DNA from: Adiantum capillus-veneris
Taxonomy: Eukaryota > Streptophyta > Polypodiopsida > Polypodiales > Pteridaceae
DNA: 64,000 nt
Assembly (NCBI GenBank): GCA_014529385.2
Contig: CM043958.1
Location: forward strand, 144,411,734 to 144,475,733
Direction: 5' to 3'
Part shown: in pieces, positions 38,657 through 49,838 of the stretch
Layout of the letters: every line of letters starts with the position of its first letter
Numbering within the stretch: position 1 is the first letter of the stretch
The notes under the pieces: model-generated
Told to the model about the DNA's origin: nothing
Databases searched by the model: none
The model's input: the letters and a program-made list of their open reading frames with translations, nothing else
Program-made: the position numbers and the translations under genes

Positions 38657-39432
38657 AACCATTACAGAAAAATGGATTGGCTATATGCTGGCATAAATTG
38701 AAGAAAACTATTGAATTACCCATCCAACCTCCTCTAAGACCTTGTCCAAGGAATGAATCACCTCCTTATCACCTACCACTTGCTTTCAAGGACATCAAAA
38801 GAGTACTTATCTTGGATCTAGAGGGGTTACTTCTCAAGACAGTTGAAATGAAACATGGAGATTCTATGCCATCTTGGGCTCAACACATGCGACTTGTGGA
38901 GGACAAAGATAAAGTTTATCATGTGGTGCGACCAGACGCACAAAGTTTTTTGGATTTTTGTGCTGAATACTTTGAGCTATGGATATGGAGTTGCTATAAC
39001 TTAACAAGGGTGCAACGCATCACACAAAAATGTTTTCCTGAGCAGTATACCAAGTTCAAGGTGTTTATGAGTAACAAAAATTGCCAAAATCCAAATATCA
39101 TGTTAGGATTTACAAGGGTTTATCACAAAAATCTGAGTGATATTTGGAAGATATTTGAGGATTTGGATGCAAACAATACCTTAATTTTTGATGACACTCC
39201 ATATAGGGTGATGTGGAACATGCCAGGGACATATCTTATATTTCCAAAGATGTGGAGGCAAACTTCCGAGCAACTTCAAAACTTCTTGCAGAGAACCATA
39301 ATTCCATGGTTGGTAGGATGGTTGTATGCAAGAGATAAGAGAGTCTATACATACAACACAATTGTAAATCAGTATAGTGATTCTGAGACAAATTATGTCC
39401 TTGGTGTGTACTTGTCAACACGAAAGCATTGA
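38657..39432 (+). CDS. Second FCP1-type HAD phosphatase-like exon (FCP-B)
   Basis: The exon follows an acceptor (CTTTAATTTCAG, ending at 38656) and is open for 258 codons to TGA at 39430-39432. It encodes a leader of about 45 residues, then KRVLILDLEGLLLKT (motif I, second Asp replaced by Glu), HVVRPDAQSFLDFCAEY, LWIWSCYNLTRVQ and NTLIFDDTPYRVMW (motif III). A C-terminal helical stretch (QNFLQRTIIPWLVGWLYA) follows. It is clearly related to FCP-A but too diverged to be a recent copy, and it lacks FCP-A's SAP-like tail. There is no good ATG at its start, so an upstream exon is required. Its entry phase needs one base from the preceding exon, as supplied by the 28491 donor. Whether it is an active phosphatase is uncertain. 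Confidence 0.7.
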
Positions 39433-40190
39433 ATAAATATGGCTATAAGATGCTTTTTTTATTCTAGTGTGTATCTTTCAACATTTGTATAATTTGATAT
39501 AGTCTTTTTTTTTAAAAAAAAAGGTGTGTCAATTTTATGAACACTTGAATGGAGTGCACCCTACTCGAAGGGGACTTCAATGTACTATTGGAGTGCATCC
39601 TATTGTAAGGGGACTCTGATGTACTGCTAGAGTGCACCCAAATTTTTGGGGACTCATTTTTTATTTGATTGGGGCCTATGTTGGGTCATATAGTAAAAGA
39701 AATTCATTTTTTGTCAATTCATATCGACGTTGCATTTATTTGGAACTATGAAAGAATTGATGTTTGATGTCAAAATAAAACTTGTAAGTGTGGATCAGAG
39801 AATTCATGGACTTTAAATATGTGAGAGGGATCTTTTTCTTGGGCACAAATGTTTGCTTCAAGAATTTTGTCATTACATACTTTATGTGAAAGAGTTTTAG
39901 AACCTAAAAGACTTTGAAAACAAAACTATGGAATCTAAGTGCATGTATTCTTGAATGGCTTGAAAGTTGATGTATACATGCATGTCGCCTTGATGAAGAT
40001 TTAGATCTGACAAGATGGAAAGATATAATTCTTGGACGTTACCTTTGTCAATTTGGTAATAACATATTTAACTTTATTTTAATATGGGTGGAAAATATAT
40101 TATTATGTGCATTTGGAACCTAATTGCTTGACCTTCAAACCAAGATTCCTATGTTATTTTTTCATATACTTTTTTGTACTGAATTAAGAT
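39433..40190. other. AT-rich spacer with a short three-copy repeat
   Basis: At 39551-39655 three copies of a unit of about 40 bp (GAGTGCACCC/GAGTGCATCC ... GGGGACT) occur. The rest shows no gene or known repeat. Confidence 0.55.
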
Positions 40191-40194
40191 TGTG

Positions 40195-41600
40195 GATGCA
40201 AGGTCCACCACTTGTTCAAGCTAGATCTAAGAAAGTATATATACTGAGTCTTCAAACTAGTAAACCAAGGGAAGAGAGAAGCAGGGTCCATCACTTGTCC
40301 AAGCTCATCTCTAGACAACATAGAGAGATGTTATGTCTACTAATTGTCCAATATAGTCATGGAGAAATGATAGAAGGTTGATCCACTTGTCCAACCTATC
40401 ATCTCTAGTAAAATGGGAGGTTTGGCCTTAAGATTCACCATGTAACCAACATATACTTCATTGTATTATGAAGAGTAGAAAAGAAAAGCTCCACCACTTG
40501 TCTAAGGTAGTTCCAAAATCAACATGGAGAGAAGCAAGCTTCACCATTTGTCCAAGATAGGTTCCATTAAAACATGGAAAACCTCATATATGTTGTACAT
40601 GGAAGCACCAAGGTCCACCACTTGTCCAAGCTAGGATCCATTAAAACATGGATAGAAACAAGGCTCCACAACTCGTCCAACCTTTATAGCTGCGAAGTGT
40701 ACCGGTTGTCTAAACTAGGCATGGAAAAATAATAGAAGGTCCACCACTTATCCAATATATTATCTCTAATAGCATGGGAGGTTTGGTCTCAAGATTTAGG
40801 AATTGGCTGACCTGTATTTCATTGTATTATGATGAATTTAGTTTTAAAGTCAACTACTTATCCAAGCTATAAGTTTATATCTTGAATGGTATTCCTTCCC
40901 ATCACTTAGAAAACCAATGATATGTTGTACATGGGGGGGTTTGTTACAAGGTCCACCACTTGTCCAAGCTAGTTTCATTGAAACATGGATGAAGACAAGC
41001 TCCACCATTTGTTAAAGCTAGACTCCATTGAAATCTAGAAAATCCATTCTATGTTGTACATGGGGTTTTTGTTTTAAGGTCCAACACTTGTCCAAGCTAA
41101 GATCCATTGAAACATGGAGTAGAGAAACACTCCACCACTTGTCCAAGCTAGGCAACATTGATAGTAGTTGGTTTATTTTGAAGATCCACCACGTGTCTAA
41201 GCTAACTCTATTGAAACATAGAGAGAAGCAAAGGTCCACCAACTGTTCAAGCTAGGCTCCATTGAAACATGGACAGAAGCAAGCTCCACCATTTCTCCAA
41301 GATAGACTCCATTGAAACATGGAGAGAATCAAAGGTCCACCATTTCTCCAAGCCAAGATCTAGTTGTCCAACCTATAAGGTTATATCTTAAATGGTAATC
41401 TTTCTAATCACTTGGAATACCCATGATATGTTTTACATGGGGGTTTTGTTCCAAGATCACCACTTGTCCAAGCTAACTCTATTGAAACATAGAGAGAAGC
41501 AAAGGTCCACCACTTGTCCAAGCTAGTCTCCATTGAAACAAGGAGAGAAGCAAGCTCCATCATTTCTCCAAGATAGGCTAGCATGGATAAGTGCACCTTG
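40195..41600 (-). repeat. Motif array IV (reversed)
   Basis: Reversed copies of the 20-bp motif with the same spacer vocabulary as array III (CATTGAAACATGGAGAGAAG, ATGTTGTACATGGGG). The units are strongly diverged and of uneven length. Confidence 0.8.
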
Positions 41601-42092
41601 AAACCAACCTTCCTATGAGGCAATAGAGCATATGCTACATATTTTATGTATGCCCCATGCCTCAAATTAAGAAGTTATAGATTAGAAGTGGACCTTGCTT
41701 AAATGTCACATGCAATAAATTAAGGAAAAATAGCCAAGTGGATTGTATTCCTCAATGGATCCTTGCTTTCACAAGTTGTGAACCTTGAGTCACTTTTACA
41801 TTAACTTGGACAAGTGGTGGACCTAGAAACCAAGCTCTCCATGTTGAGATAAGTTGTAGGTAGGACAGTAGAACATAGACAACGATAATGGATGCAATAT
41901 ACTCCTCTCCTAATAATCCAATTGAAACCATGATATTTTAGTTGTTTTCATTGTGTATTGTATGTGCATAAAGTGGAATGAGACCTTAAGAAAACTCAAA
42001 TTTTTGACAAAATCTCTATATTTTATACATGATATATTGAAAGTTGTCCAACCTGGGAATTGGGATTTTCCCACTTTACCTAATATGGTCTT
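41601..42092. other. Right end of giant element
   Basis: A few forward motif variants (near 41586 and 41806), then unique AT-rich sequence to the right inverted repeat at 42077-42092. No gene seen. Confidence 0.6.
42077..42092 (-). repeat. Right terminal inverted repeat of giant element
   Basis: TACCTAATATGGTCTT, the exact reverse complement of 3908-3923. The target duplication AAGG follows at 42093-42096. Confidence 0.85.
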
Positions 42093-44729
42093 AAGGCTTA
42101 AGACAAGCCTAATTGAGTTCATTTTTACAACATGAGAAAATATTTCATTGAAGTCAATACCTTTCTTTTGAGAAAAACCTTTTACCACAAGCCTAGACTT
42201 GTACCTTTTCTTCCCACATTCTTCTTCCTTGAGCTTGTACACCCATTTGTTTTGAAGTGCCCGCTTACCTTTAGGCAACTCAACCAACTCCCATGTTTGG
42301 TTGCGATGTAGTGAGTCCATCTCCACTTGCATGCTCTTCGTCCATTCTTCTTTGGATTCATGTTGCATAGCTTCTTCATATGATTCCGGCTCTCCAGAAT
42401 CTGAGATCAAGAGATGGTTGAAGGAAGGAACAAACCTTTCTGGAGGTCTACTTGCTCTTGTAGATCTTCGGGGAATAGGTTGAGGCTCCTCATTTGGTTG
42501 ACGTTGTTGCACATTGTCACCGTTTGCAGTCCTTGAGTCTTCACCGTCCTCAAGCTCCATGTACTAATCACCTGTTTCTTTTGTTTGTTTTCTTTCCAAG
42601 TAATCTTTGTACATATTTTGTTCGTTAAAAATTACATCCCTACTCCTTAAGATTTTACCATCTTCAGGATTCCATAGGCGATACCCAAAGTCTCCTTCTC
42701 CATAGCCAATGAAGAAACACTTTTTGGACTTTGCATCTAACTTTGATCTTAGGCTTCTATCTATGTGCATGAAAGCCTCACACCCAAACACTTTGAGAAA
42801 TGCATAATTCACCGGTTTACCTGTCCATGCCTCTTCTGGAACTCCCCCATCCAATGCCGTTGAGGGTGACCGATTGATTAAGTACACAGACATACTTACA
42901 GCTTCCGCCCAAAGCTCAAGCGGTAGGCCTGCATGTAGCCGCATGCTTCGTGCTCGTTCCATGATTGTCCTGTTCATCCTTTCCAAAATCCAAATTTGTT
43001 GAGGTGTCCTTGGGGTTGTCCTTTGCCTCCGAATGCCATTGCTAGCACAAAATCTTTCAAAAGCTTGGCTGCAATATTCGCCTCCATTGTCGGATCTGAG
43101 GCATTTAACCTTGGTACCTGTTTCATTCTCCACAAAGGCTTTCCACCTTTGAAATATGGAAAATACATCGGATTTATTCTTCATGACATAAACCCATGTT
43201 TTTCTAGTCGCATCGTCTATGAATGTTACATAGTACAATGAGCCACCAAGTGATGGTGTACTTGCAGGACCCCAAACATCAGAATGAACCAACTCAAGTT
43301 TTTTATTTTTTCTTTCATTTCCTGATTTTTGAAATTTTACCCTCTTTTGTTTACCATAAACACAATCTTCACAGAACTCTAAGTCCACTTCTTTCAAACC
43401 TGGTAGAAGCTTCTTTGTTTGAAGGATTTGCATTCCTTTGGCACTCATATGCCCAAGTCGGTAGTGCCACACCGCACTGTCAACTTCTGTAGTTGCTGCA
43501 CAAGCTGAAGGTTGTGTGCTAACAGTACACAAGTAAAGTGTACCGACTTTTTCTCCCTTGGCAACCACCAAAGATCCCTTTGAGATCTTCCACCGTTTGT
43601 TTCCGAATGCAATGTTGTGACCTTCATCGTCCAATTGTCCTGTAGAGATCAAATTTTTGCGAAGAGGAGGAACATGCCTAACATCTTTAAGCTTCCATTC
43701 ATTTCCGTTAGCAGTTTTGACAGAAACTGTACCTTTGCCGACAATCTCACAAGCTTCATCATCTCCCAAGTATACATACCCAAAATTACCTTTGGTATAG
43801 TCTTGGAAATGTTGCTTGTGTGGTGTCGCATGGAATGAAGCCCCGGAATCTACTATCCAGGAATTAGACACATTGTCTAATGAGAGAATTAGAGCATCTT
43901 GCTCTACTTTACCTGCCACATTGGCCTCCGATGTTGGCTTGTTGTCTTGAGACTCTGTCTCCTTATTCTTCTTGGACCAGCAATCCTTCTTGACGTGGCC
44001 CTTCTTGCCGCAGTTCCAACATTCAAGAACTGACTTTGTGCATGACTTGCTCCGCCTTGAGCGATCACGACCTTTTTGGTTTTTGAACCTCTCCTTAAGC
44101 CTTCCTCTTGTTTCCACTGATAGTGTAGCACTTGATGATTCTCCTGTGCTTCTCCTTCGCATTTCCTCGCTTAGGAGAACACCCACAACATCATCAAACT
44201 TAAGAGTATTTGTGCCAGAGATAGAATTACTTACAGCCATCACAAGGCTGTCCCAACTATCCGGTAGAGATGATAGTATAAGGAGAGCTCGTACTTCGTC
44301 ATTGAAATTGATTTTCACTGATCGAAGTTGACTTATGTTTGTGTTAAAGTCATTTAGGTGGTCTGCAACTGAACCATTCTCTGCCATCTTTAGATTGAAC
44401 AAGCGCTTCATAAGAAATACCTTATTGGATGCCGATGGTTTCTCGTAGAAGTCGTCAAGTGACTTCATCAAGTCCTCCGTGGTCTTCATCTCCGAAACAT
44501 TGAAGGCCACCGTTGACGCCAAGCTTAACCGGATTGTTCCCAGTGCCTTTCGATCAAGGACAATCCATGCTTCATCTGCCATTGTTGCGGGCTTCTTCGC
44601 AAGACCGCTTAGTGGCAAATAGAGGTCCTTCTGGTAGAGATAGTCTTCAATCTGCATCTTCCAATGTTGGTAGTTTTTGCCGTTGAACTTCTCAATCTTG
44701 AGCTTCCCTTCCTCCGCCATAACTCCCAC
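42093..44729 (-). pseudogene. Outer Copia gag-pol, N-terminal part (gag, PR, INT, start of RT)
   Basis: It starts at ATG 44729 (MGVMAEEGKLKIEKFNGKNY) with a UBN2-type gag. There follow a CCHC zinc knuckle (CWNCGKKGHVKKDC), a protease (VDSGASFHATP), the integrase zinc region (HYRLGHMSAKG ... CEDCVYGK), and an integrase core with SDVWGP, the DNGGEY block and PQQIWILERMNRT. The frame meets an in-frame TAG at 42564-42566 (D-stop-YMELEDG), then continues through RT (KNKWVYKLKEE-like block, SRLVVKGFSQKKGIDFNE) to VLSL at the junction with the giant element. The TAG is best explained as CAG to TAG. In an active copy this would be one polyprotein with 3040-3907. Confidence 0.9.
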
Positions 44730-44778
44730 TCAATTCAAGGAATCCTTTCCTTGAGATAATTTAGCTACAAGCAAACCT

Positions 44779-44793
44779 TGCTCTGATACCAGT
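44779..44793 (-). other. Primer binding site of outer Copia
   Basis: On the minus strand ACTGGTATCAGAGCAAGG directly follows the 5' LTR. TGGTATCAGAGC is complementary to the 3' end of initiator tRNA-Met, the usual Copia primer. Confidence 0.85.
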
Positions 44794-45555
44794 TCTTAGG
44801 AAATAAGACGTAGCTAAATAGATAATTGAGTAGATTACTTAATGGAGAGAGACAGATTTATATACACGAGATTATAGAGTAGAGAGAGAGAGAGAGTACA
44901 CATGATATACGTGGTTCACCCAATGTGGGCTACGTCCACGGGAAAGCAGCCACTCAATGGATTTAGTACTTCAAAACAAGAAGTATTTTACAAAGGTATT
45001 ATACCCTTAATGGAGCTCCCGCCTTGCTTCACTCTCACCACCTCACACTCACCTTGTTGCATCAACTCCAAACTATGAAATGTGTGTAGAAATGGCCTCC
45101 TTTTATAGGCCAAAAGGGCTGCCCTCTCTTATGAGAGACAGCCATGTGTAGCCGCCCTTGTGTGAATAAGTCCAAATCGGACCCTCCAATCCGCCCATGT
45201 GTGGCCGCCCTTGAGAAGACAAGTCCGCTTTTGAATTCGGCCACCGGCCACCGGCCATTGACTTCCGACCACCGGCCACCGGCCATTGACTACCGGCCAC
45301 CGGCCAACCGACCGGTTGCTTTCCGACCACTTTCCGGCCGCCGTCCGGCCATAATATTCCGGCGAAAAAAAAAGTCTCGGGGGCCTCCGCCCTCGAGGCC
45401 TTTAAAGTTGCCCCTGATTCTTGTCCGTGAAAATTTTGGTTTCCGGTGAGTCATTTTCCTTCACGCACGATGGCTTCTCCTCATAATCAGGGCCTTACAA
45501 ATGTGCGCTTTTACCACAGAAAATTACAAGGGTAAATCAGGCTCCATACTTAACA
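44794..45555 (-). repeat. 5' LTR of outer Copia
   Basis: 762 bp. Its inner terminus is TCTTAGG where the partner LTR has TGTTAGG, a point change in the conserved TG. It carries fewer copies of the CGGCCACCGGCCATTGACTT unit and a shorter AG tract than the LTR at 2150-2978. Confidence 0.9.
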
Positions 45556-45739
45556 GCTGCAAGTGCAGATACATACAAGTCCAAGTCTAGCAAGTGCAGA
45601 TACAATATACAAAAGATTCTGTCATAAATGGTATTGAATCTCACTTTTAGCAGGAATTTGGATATATTTGAGATTCTCTATCAAGGATTCATGTATATTT
45701 TAGGTTATGCTAAATTTACAAAGCCAAGATTTCTTTCAG

Positions 45740-47869
45740 GTAGCACATTGGTGACGACATCTCTAGGTGTCTCTATACCAATTTCAAAACTCTAACTTGG
45801 AGATAAGGTATGCTACGGTTCACATTAAACATGGCTTTTTTTAATATAATGCATTGATTTTTTAATTTTTTTTGGTTACAATCCATAGATAGAGATTTTC
45901 CAAAGGAAAAATAAAACCGTTGAAGTTCAATCCCCTTTTCTAAAAAAGTGCTTTTTTATTGTTGTAGGTTGCTGTGCGGTCTCACGATGGCTCTATTGCA
46001 TTTAGTAGTGTTTATGCATTTGGGCATGTAGACTCTAGTACAATATTCCCATTTATACAGATCACATTAATATTACAACAAATTGAATCTCAAAAGCTTG
46101 GTGTGGAGGGCGCGGGTCATTTTTCCTCCATAAGAGTTGTGAAGCTTACGGGAGATCATTTCATACCCACCATTAGTACAAGTAGGTTTCTCACAGAAGG
46201 TTAAAACATACAAATAAGGAATGTAGCACATCCTTCTAAAATACAAACATGTTCTTTTAATATAAATTAAGCTAAATATAATTAAGGAGAATCTTATTTC
46301 ATGCTGAAGTATCTTGGATCTTTATGCAGAGGGACTGGATATAATCTACAAAAGAGCAAGAGAAATATTGATTGGAGATATAATCTTTGGTACAAGTGGT
46401 CATGGTATTATCAATGCTACATCAACTATCACACAATTTGTTGTCAAAGGTCAAGACCTAAACCTTGCATCCTCCTCATATAGAAAAAAATTCCTTGAAT
46501 TTAGACTGTGATATTTAAGATAAACATAATATAGATCTAACCTTTGGGATGTAGTATTATGTTTTGAACATTTAATTACAATTATAAAAACTAGCAAAGA
46601 CATAAAACAATATAATGTTATTAGAGTGTTGACCAAAACTTTTTCTTGCAAAAAGGTTAGTCAATTATAGTACCAATGCCTTGAAAAAGAAAATAAATGT
46701 GATTCAAGTATTTAACCCACTCTATGAAACTTTAGCACCATGGGCTTGTAATGAATCTTCGTCAGGTTTTCATATCACATATTGAAATTAACAAAGAAGA
46801 CTCAGCTATGAGAGATCCCAAATAGTATCATGTATTAACTTGAGTAGAGGAAGAGGTAGCATTCCCACTCTTCACGATTTGTTTCCACAAATTCGTTCAT
46901 GGTAAATAGTTGTCCTTACTAATCGCTCAGTGCAAGACAAGCTAAGTGAGTAGTCAAGATTGCTTACCCCTTTATAGTGTCGATGATCAGCAAAATCCGT
47001 TAGTTTTGCATGATCAAATCAAAGAATCATCATGATGTAGGCTCCTTCTGCGTAGTGTAGTTCAAGAAATGACGTACTATGCCCAAGTAGTATTCATTTG
47101 TGTTGCTTAAGATCTTTTATAACCATTTTCACACTAAGTGGTTGCCAAATTTTCATGATAAGTCTTAAAAATAATATCCTAGTTTTTTTAGTAGAATTGA
47201 TATGTTTATGATAATAATTAATGTATGATGTTTTAATGACCAAAATATTTTTTCTAGTGGTCCCAAAAACCCATCATACATTATAATTAATGTATGATGT
47301 TTTGACGACCAAGAAATATTTTTCTAGTGGTCTCAAAAACCCATCTCAAGATATTTATATATTTTCTATAGGAGGTTTTTCTTGCTATATGTTTTTGGAA
47401 CTTTTTACAACCAGCCTACTTATGCTTTTTGACACAGACATTGTACAAATTCTTGAAGAAGGGTTGTACAATCCTTTCACTCTCAAAGGAGATATCATCA
47501 TTGATGGTGTGGTTGCATCTACACATAGCGAGTGGTTTTTGGACAACACATTTGATAGCCTTGGGATATCAAATCTTCTTCCACGTGCTTACCAGGTTTA
47601 GTAGTTTTAATGTTTTACCTAGAAAGAGATTACTATTTTGAGGAAACACCCATGTCTTAATATCCTTTGAAAACGTATATTTGCAGGGAATTCTACTTCC
47701 TGTGAGAATCTTGTACCACATTCTTGGAGAAGACATGTACAATTATCTTTATACCACATTAGAGAAAAATATTGGAATATCAACAATTGGAAACATTTAT
47801 GTTGGACTGATAACTATTCTCACAATACTCATGGAAGGGTTTATCATCCATACCATTACTAAGAAGTAA
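45740..47869 (+). pseudogene. Hog gene copy A, exons 5-9 (Hint domain and C-terminal tail)
   Basis: Exons 45740-45807, 45968-46199, 46330-46449, 47438-47595 and 47687-47869, all with AG/GT borders and matching phases. Together with exons 2-4 they give 403 codons including the stop. Hint features: GSTLVTTSLGVSIPISKL, LGDKVAVRSHDGSIAFSS, VYAFGH, the catalytic block VVKLTGDHFIPT (T..H), ILIGDIIFG, and GLYNPFTLKGDIIIDGVVAS, the Hog-type final Hint strand. A hydrophobic C-terminal segment follows (YVGLITILTILMEGF), ending HTITKK. An in-frame TAA at 45793-45795 falls where copy B has GCA, so this copy cannot make an intact Hint domain unless the base call is wrong. Exon 8 could begin further left, but the chosen acceptor (TTTTTGACACAG) keeps the phase. 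Confidence 0.82.
46450..47437 (+). other. Intron 7 of Hog copy A with a 67-bp direct repeat
   Basis: AT-rich intron. At 47215-47346 a unit of about 67 bp (AATTAATGTATGATGTTTT ... TTTTTCTAGTGGTC) is present twice. No other gene seen. Confidence 0.65.
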
Positions 47870-48805
47870 TATAGCAGGATTCTTAAAGGAGATTTTGTAT
47901 GGTTGTATGTATGAAATTTCTTCTATGAGAAGAAATTTGACGTTGTGATTTTGTATGTGACTATATTTACAAATTTCTTCCATGAGAATAAATTGAATGT
48001 TTTGACTTAATTATTATTCCATTAGAATAAATTCAATGTTTTCATTGATGCATATAGTTGTATTTATGGATTTCACACATAAAACACAAGTTGAATATTG
48101 TGATTGGAAATATGTCACCTCAAACTACTAGAAAGAGTCTTATCGACATTATCAAGAAAATTTCAAGATGTTGTGATTGGAAATATGTCACTTCAAACTA
48201 CTAATATCAAGACAATTTCAAAATCCAATATGTGTAGATATCAATAAGGTACCCCTCTCACAAGGAGCGGTTAGTCATAAGATAATTTAGATAATCCTCC
48301 TTTAAGTGCACTTGCACGTAGGAGGACATATAAGCTGCTATCAAAAGGGGGGAGGAGCAGGGTATTTGCTATTACACCCTTAGAAGGCGCAGTTAGTCGA
48401 CAAACTAGGGAGTAATGTGTGTAAAAGTGTGAGATTCAATCAAATCAGCTTGATTTTAAGAGTAATGTAATGAAAAACGTGAGGCTATAACCAATCACAT
48501 TCTGCTAGCTCGTTGTTTTGATAGAAGAATGTCGTCAGCTCCATTACAACAGTAGTAGGGTTTACTAACATTTATACTAGATCGAATAATGTAATGTACA
48601 TTGAAAATTATAAAAAAATTTAAGTGCTAGAATGACTCTTGAAATGATTGAACTTCTAGCAGAACTTAAAAAAAAACGTTGATATTTCCAGCATGAAATG
48701 TTGAAAATATCATCAAAATAAGCATTGAAATGATCGATGTTGGAACTTTCAACAAAACTTTTAAAAAAAAGGTTGATATTTTTAACGTTAGAATGTTGGA
48801 AATAT
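47870..48805. other. Intergenic sequence downstream of Hog copy A
   Basis: AT-rich, with short local duplications (GTGATTGGAAATATGTCAC at about 48100 and 48175; a GTTGATATTT..AACG-like unit at 48675-48790). No gene seen. Confidence 0.6.
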
Positions 48806-49261
48806 CACTACAACAAAAATAAGTGCCTTCGGACGCAGATTTCGACGCTAGCCGTCGAAAACTGCGTCGAAATCTTCGTCCCTATGATATCGTTGAAATA
48901 CACGTCGATATCTGCATGGAAAGGCATCTGTTTTCGACGTGTATTTCCACGCTTGTATCGATGCGTATTTCGACGACCATATCAGAAAAAAAAAATATTG
49001 GGCAGAGGACAGGCAACCTGGCCTTTGCCCAGTGAAAAGATGGACACAGCCACAGCCAGCAGACTGTCTGCCCTTTGCCCAAGAAAGGGAGCAGAACCAA
49101 AATCAACCGTGCTCGTGCAGAAATTTCGGCAAAGTTCTCTTCGTTTTAACATAAACTTTAAAAAAAAAACCATATGTATATGCCTCCTACATGATATCCA
49201 TGTAGGATCTCACATGAGATTTAAGGCACAACTTGATGAAAGAAATGAAACGAACTCTGTG

Positions 49262-49425
49262 CAAAACCATAACCATAACCATATTGATCAAAACCATAAC
49301 AATAACCATAACCATATTGATCAAAATCATAACAATAACCATAACCATAAACAAACAATAACCATAACCATAACCATAAAGTTAAACATAACCTTAAACA
49401 AAACAATAACCATAACCATGTCTAT
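49262..49425 (+). repeat. ACCATA-type minisatellite
   Basis: Repeats of AACCATAACCATA with interspersed TTGATCAAAA, within the CACTA element. Not telomeric (no TTTAGGG). It explains the Tyr/Gly- and Asn/His-rich frames on either strand. Confidence 0.8.
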
Positions 49426-49838
49426 ACAAGAAAGAAACACAAAGATGTGTCTGTGTCTCACAAAACATATATAGAAATCCACTGATGACTCGCTCGTCAC
49501 AACCTGCACATAAAGGGATAAGCCACAAAATTAGTATGATATTACTTCACATATACTTAATTAATTAAGTCAACTCACACATATTATTTGTCTCGATCAA
49601 ACGTCTCACCTCAATCGATCAACGAGACTCTAACGCCACCCAGTCTATAGGCTCTCCTACGGAAGCAAGATCATTCAATACTTCATAAATTCCTCTCCGA
49701 TATCCATCTGTCTCCTCCTAGCGTGTCGGGGCTCAATGCATTGCAAGATTCTGCGTTTATACGAAAACCAAAGTAATTAAGAATACATGATTCATTGCTT
49801 TTTTTTTAAAACGCCATAGCTAGGATTGGATTGGAAAC

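Larger units (their letters stand above)
3908..42092. mobile_element. Giant (38.2 kb) TIR element carrying DUF7869, SET and FCP1-like genes
   Basis: The ends are perfect 16-bp inverted repeats (AAGACCATATTAGGTA) at 3908-3923 and 42077-42092, flanked by AAGG at 3904-3907 and 42093-42096. Removing the element and one AAGG rejoins the Copia reverse transcriptase in frame, which fixes both borders. Inside are a minus-strand DUF7869/transposase-like gene next to the left end, plus-strand exons for an unknown protein, a SET domain and two FCP1-like phosphatases, and extensive arrays of a 20-bp motif that I did not see outside the element. I cannot match it to a named superfamily: a 4-bp duplication with AAGACC termini is not typical of CACTA, hAT or Mutator. 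The broken transposase suggests that this copy is no longer autonomous. Confidence 0.85.
2150..45555 (-). mobile_element. Outer Copia LTR retrotransposon, defective, host of the giant element
   Basis: Minus-strand LTR element. The LTRs lie at 2150-2978 (3') and 44794-45555 (5'), flanked by the 5-bp target duplication GCTGC (2145-2149 and 45556-45560). A primer binding site beside the 5' LTR reads TGGTATCAGAGC on the minus strand, complementary to initiator tRNA-Met. Domain order gag, zinc knuckle, protease, integrase, reverse transcriptase identifies Ty1/Copia. It is broken by an in-frame TAG at 42564-42566, loss of RNase H near 3125, and a 38.2-kb element inside the reverse transcriptase. 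The two LTRs differ by length indels and substitutions, so the insertion is not recent. Confidence 0.92.

Noticed and set aside
49262-49425. Interstitial telomere repeat
   Set aside because: The unit is AACCATA-like with TTGATC interruptions, not the plant telomere repeat TTTAGGG.
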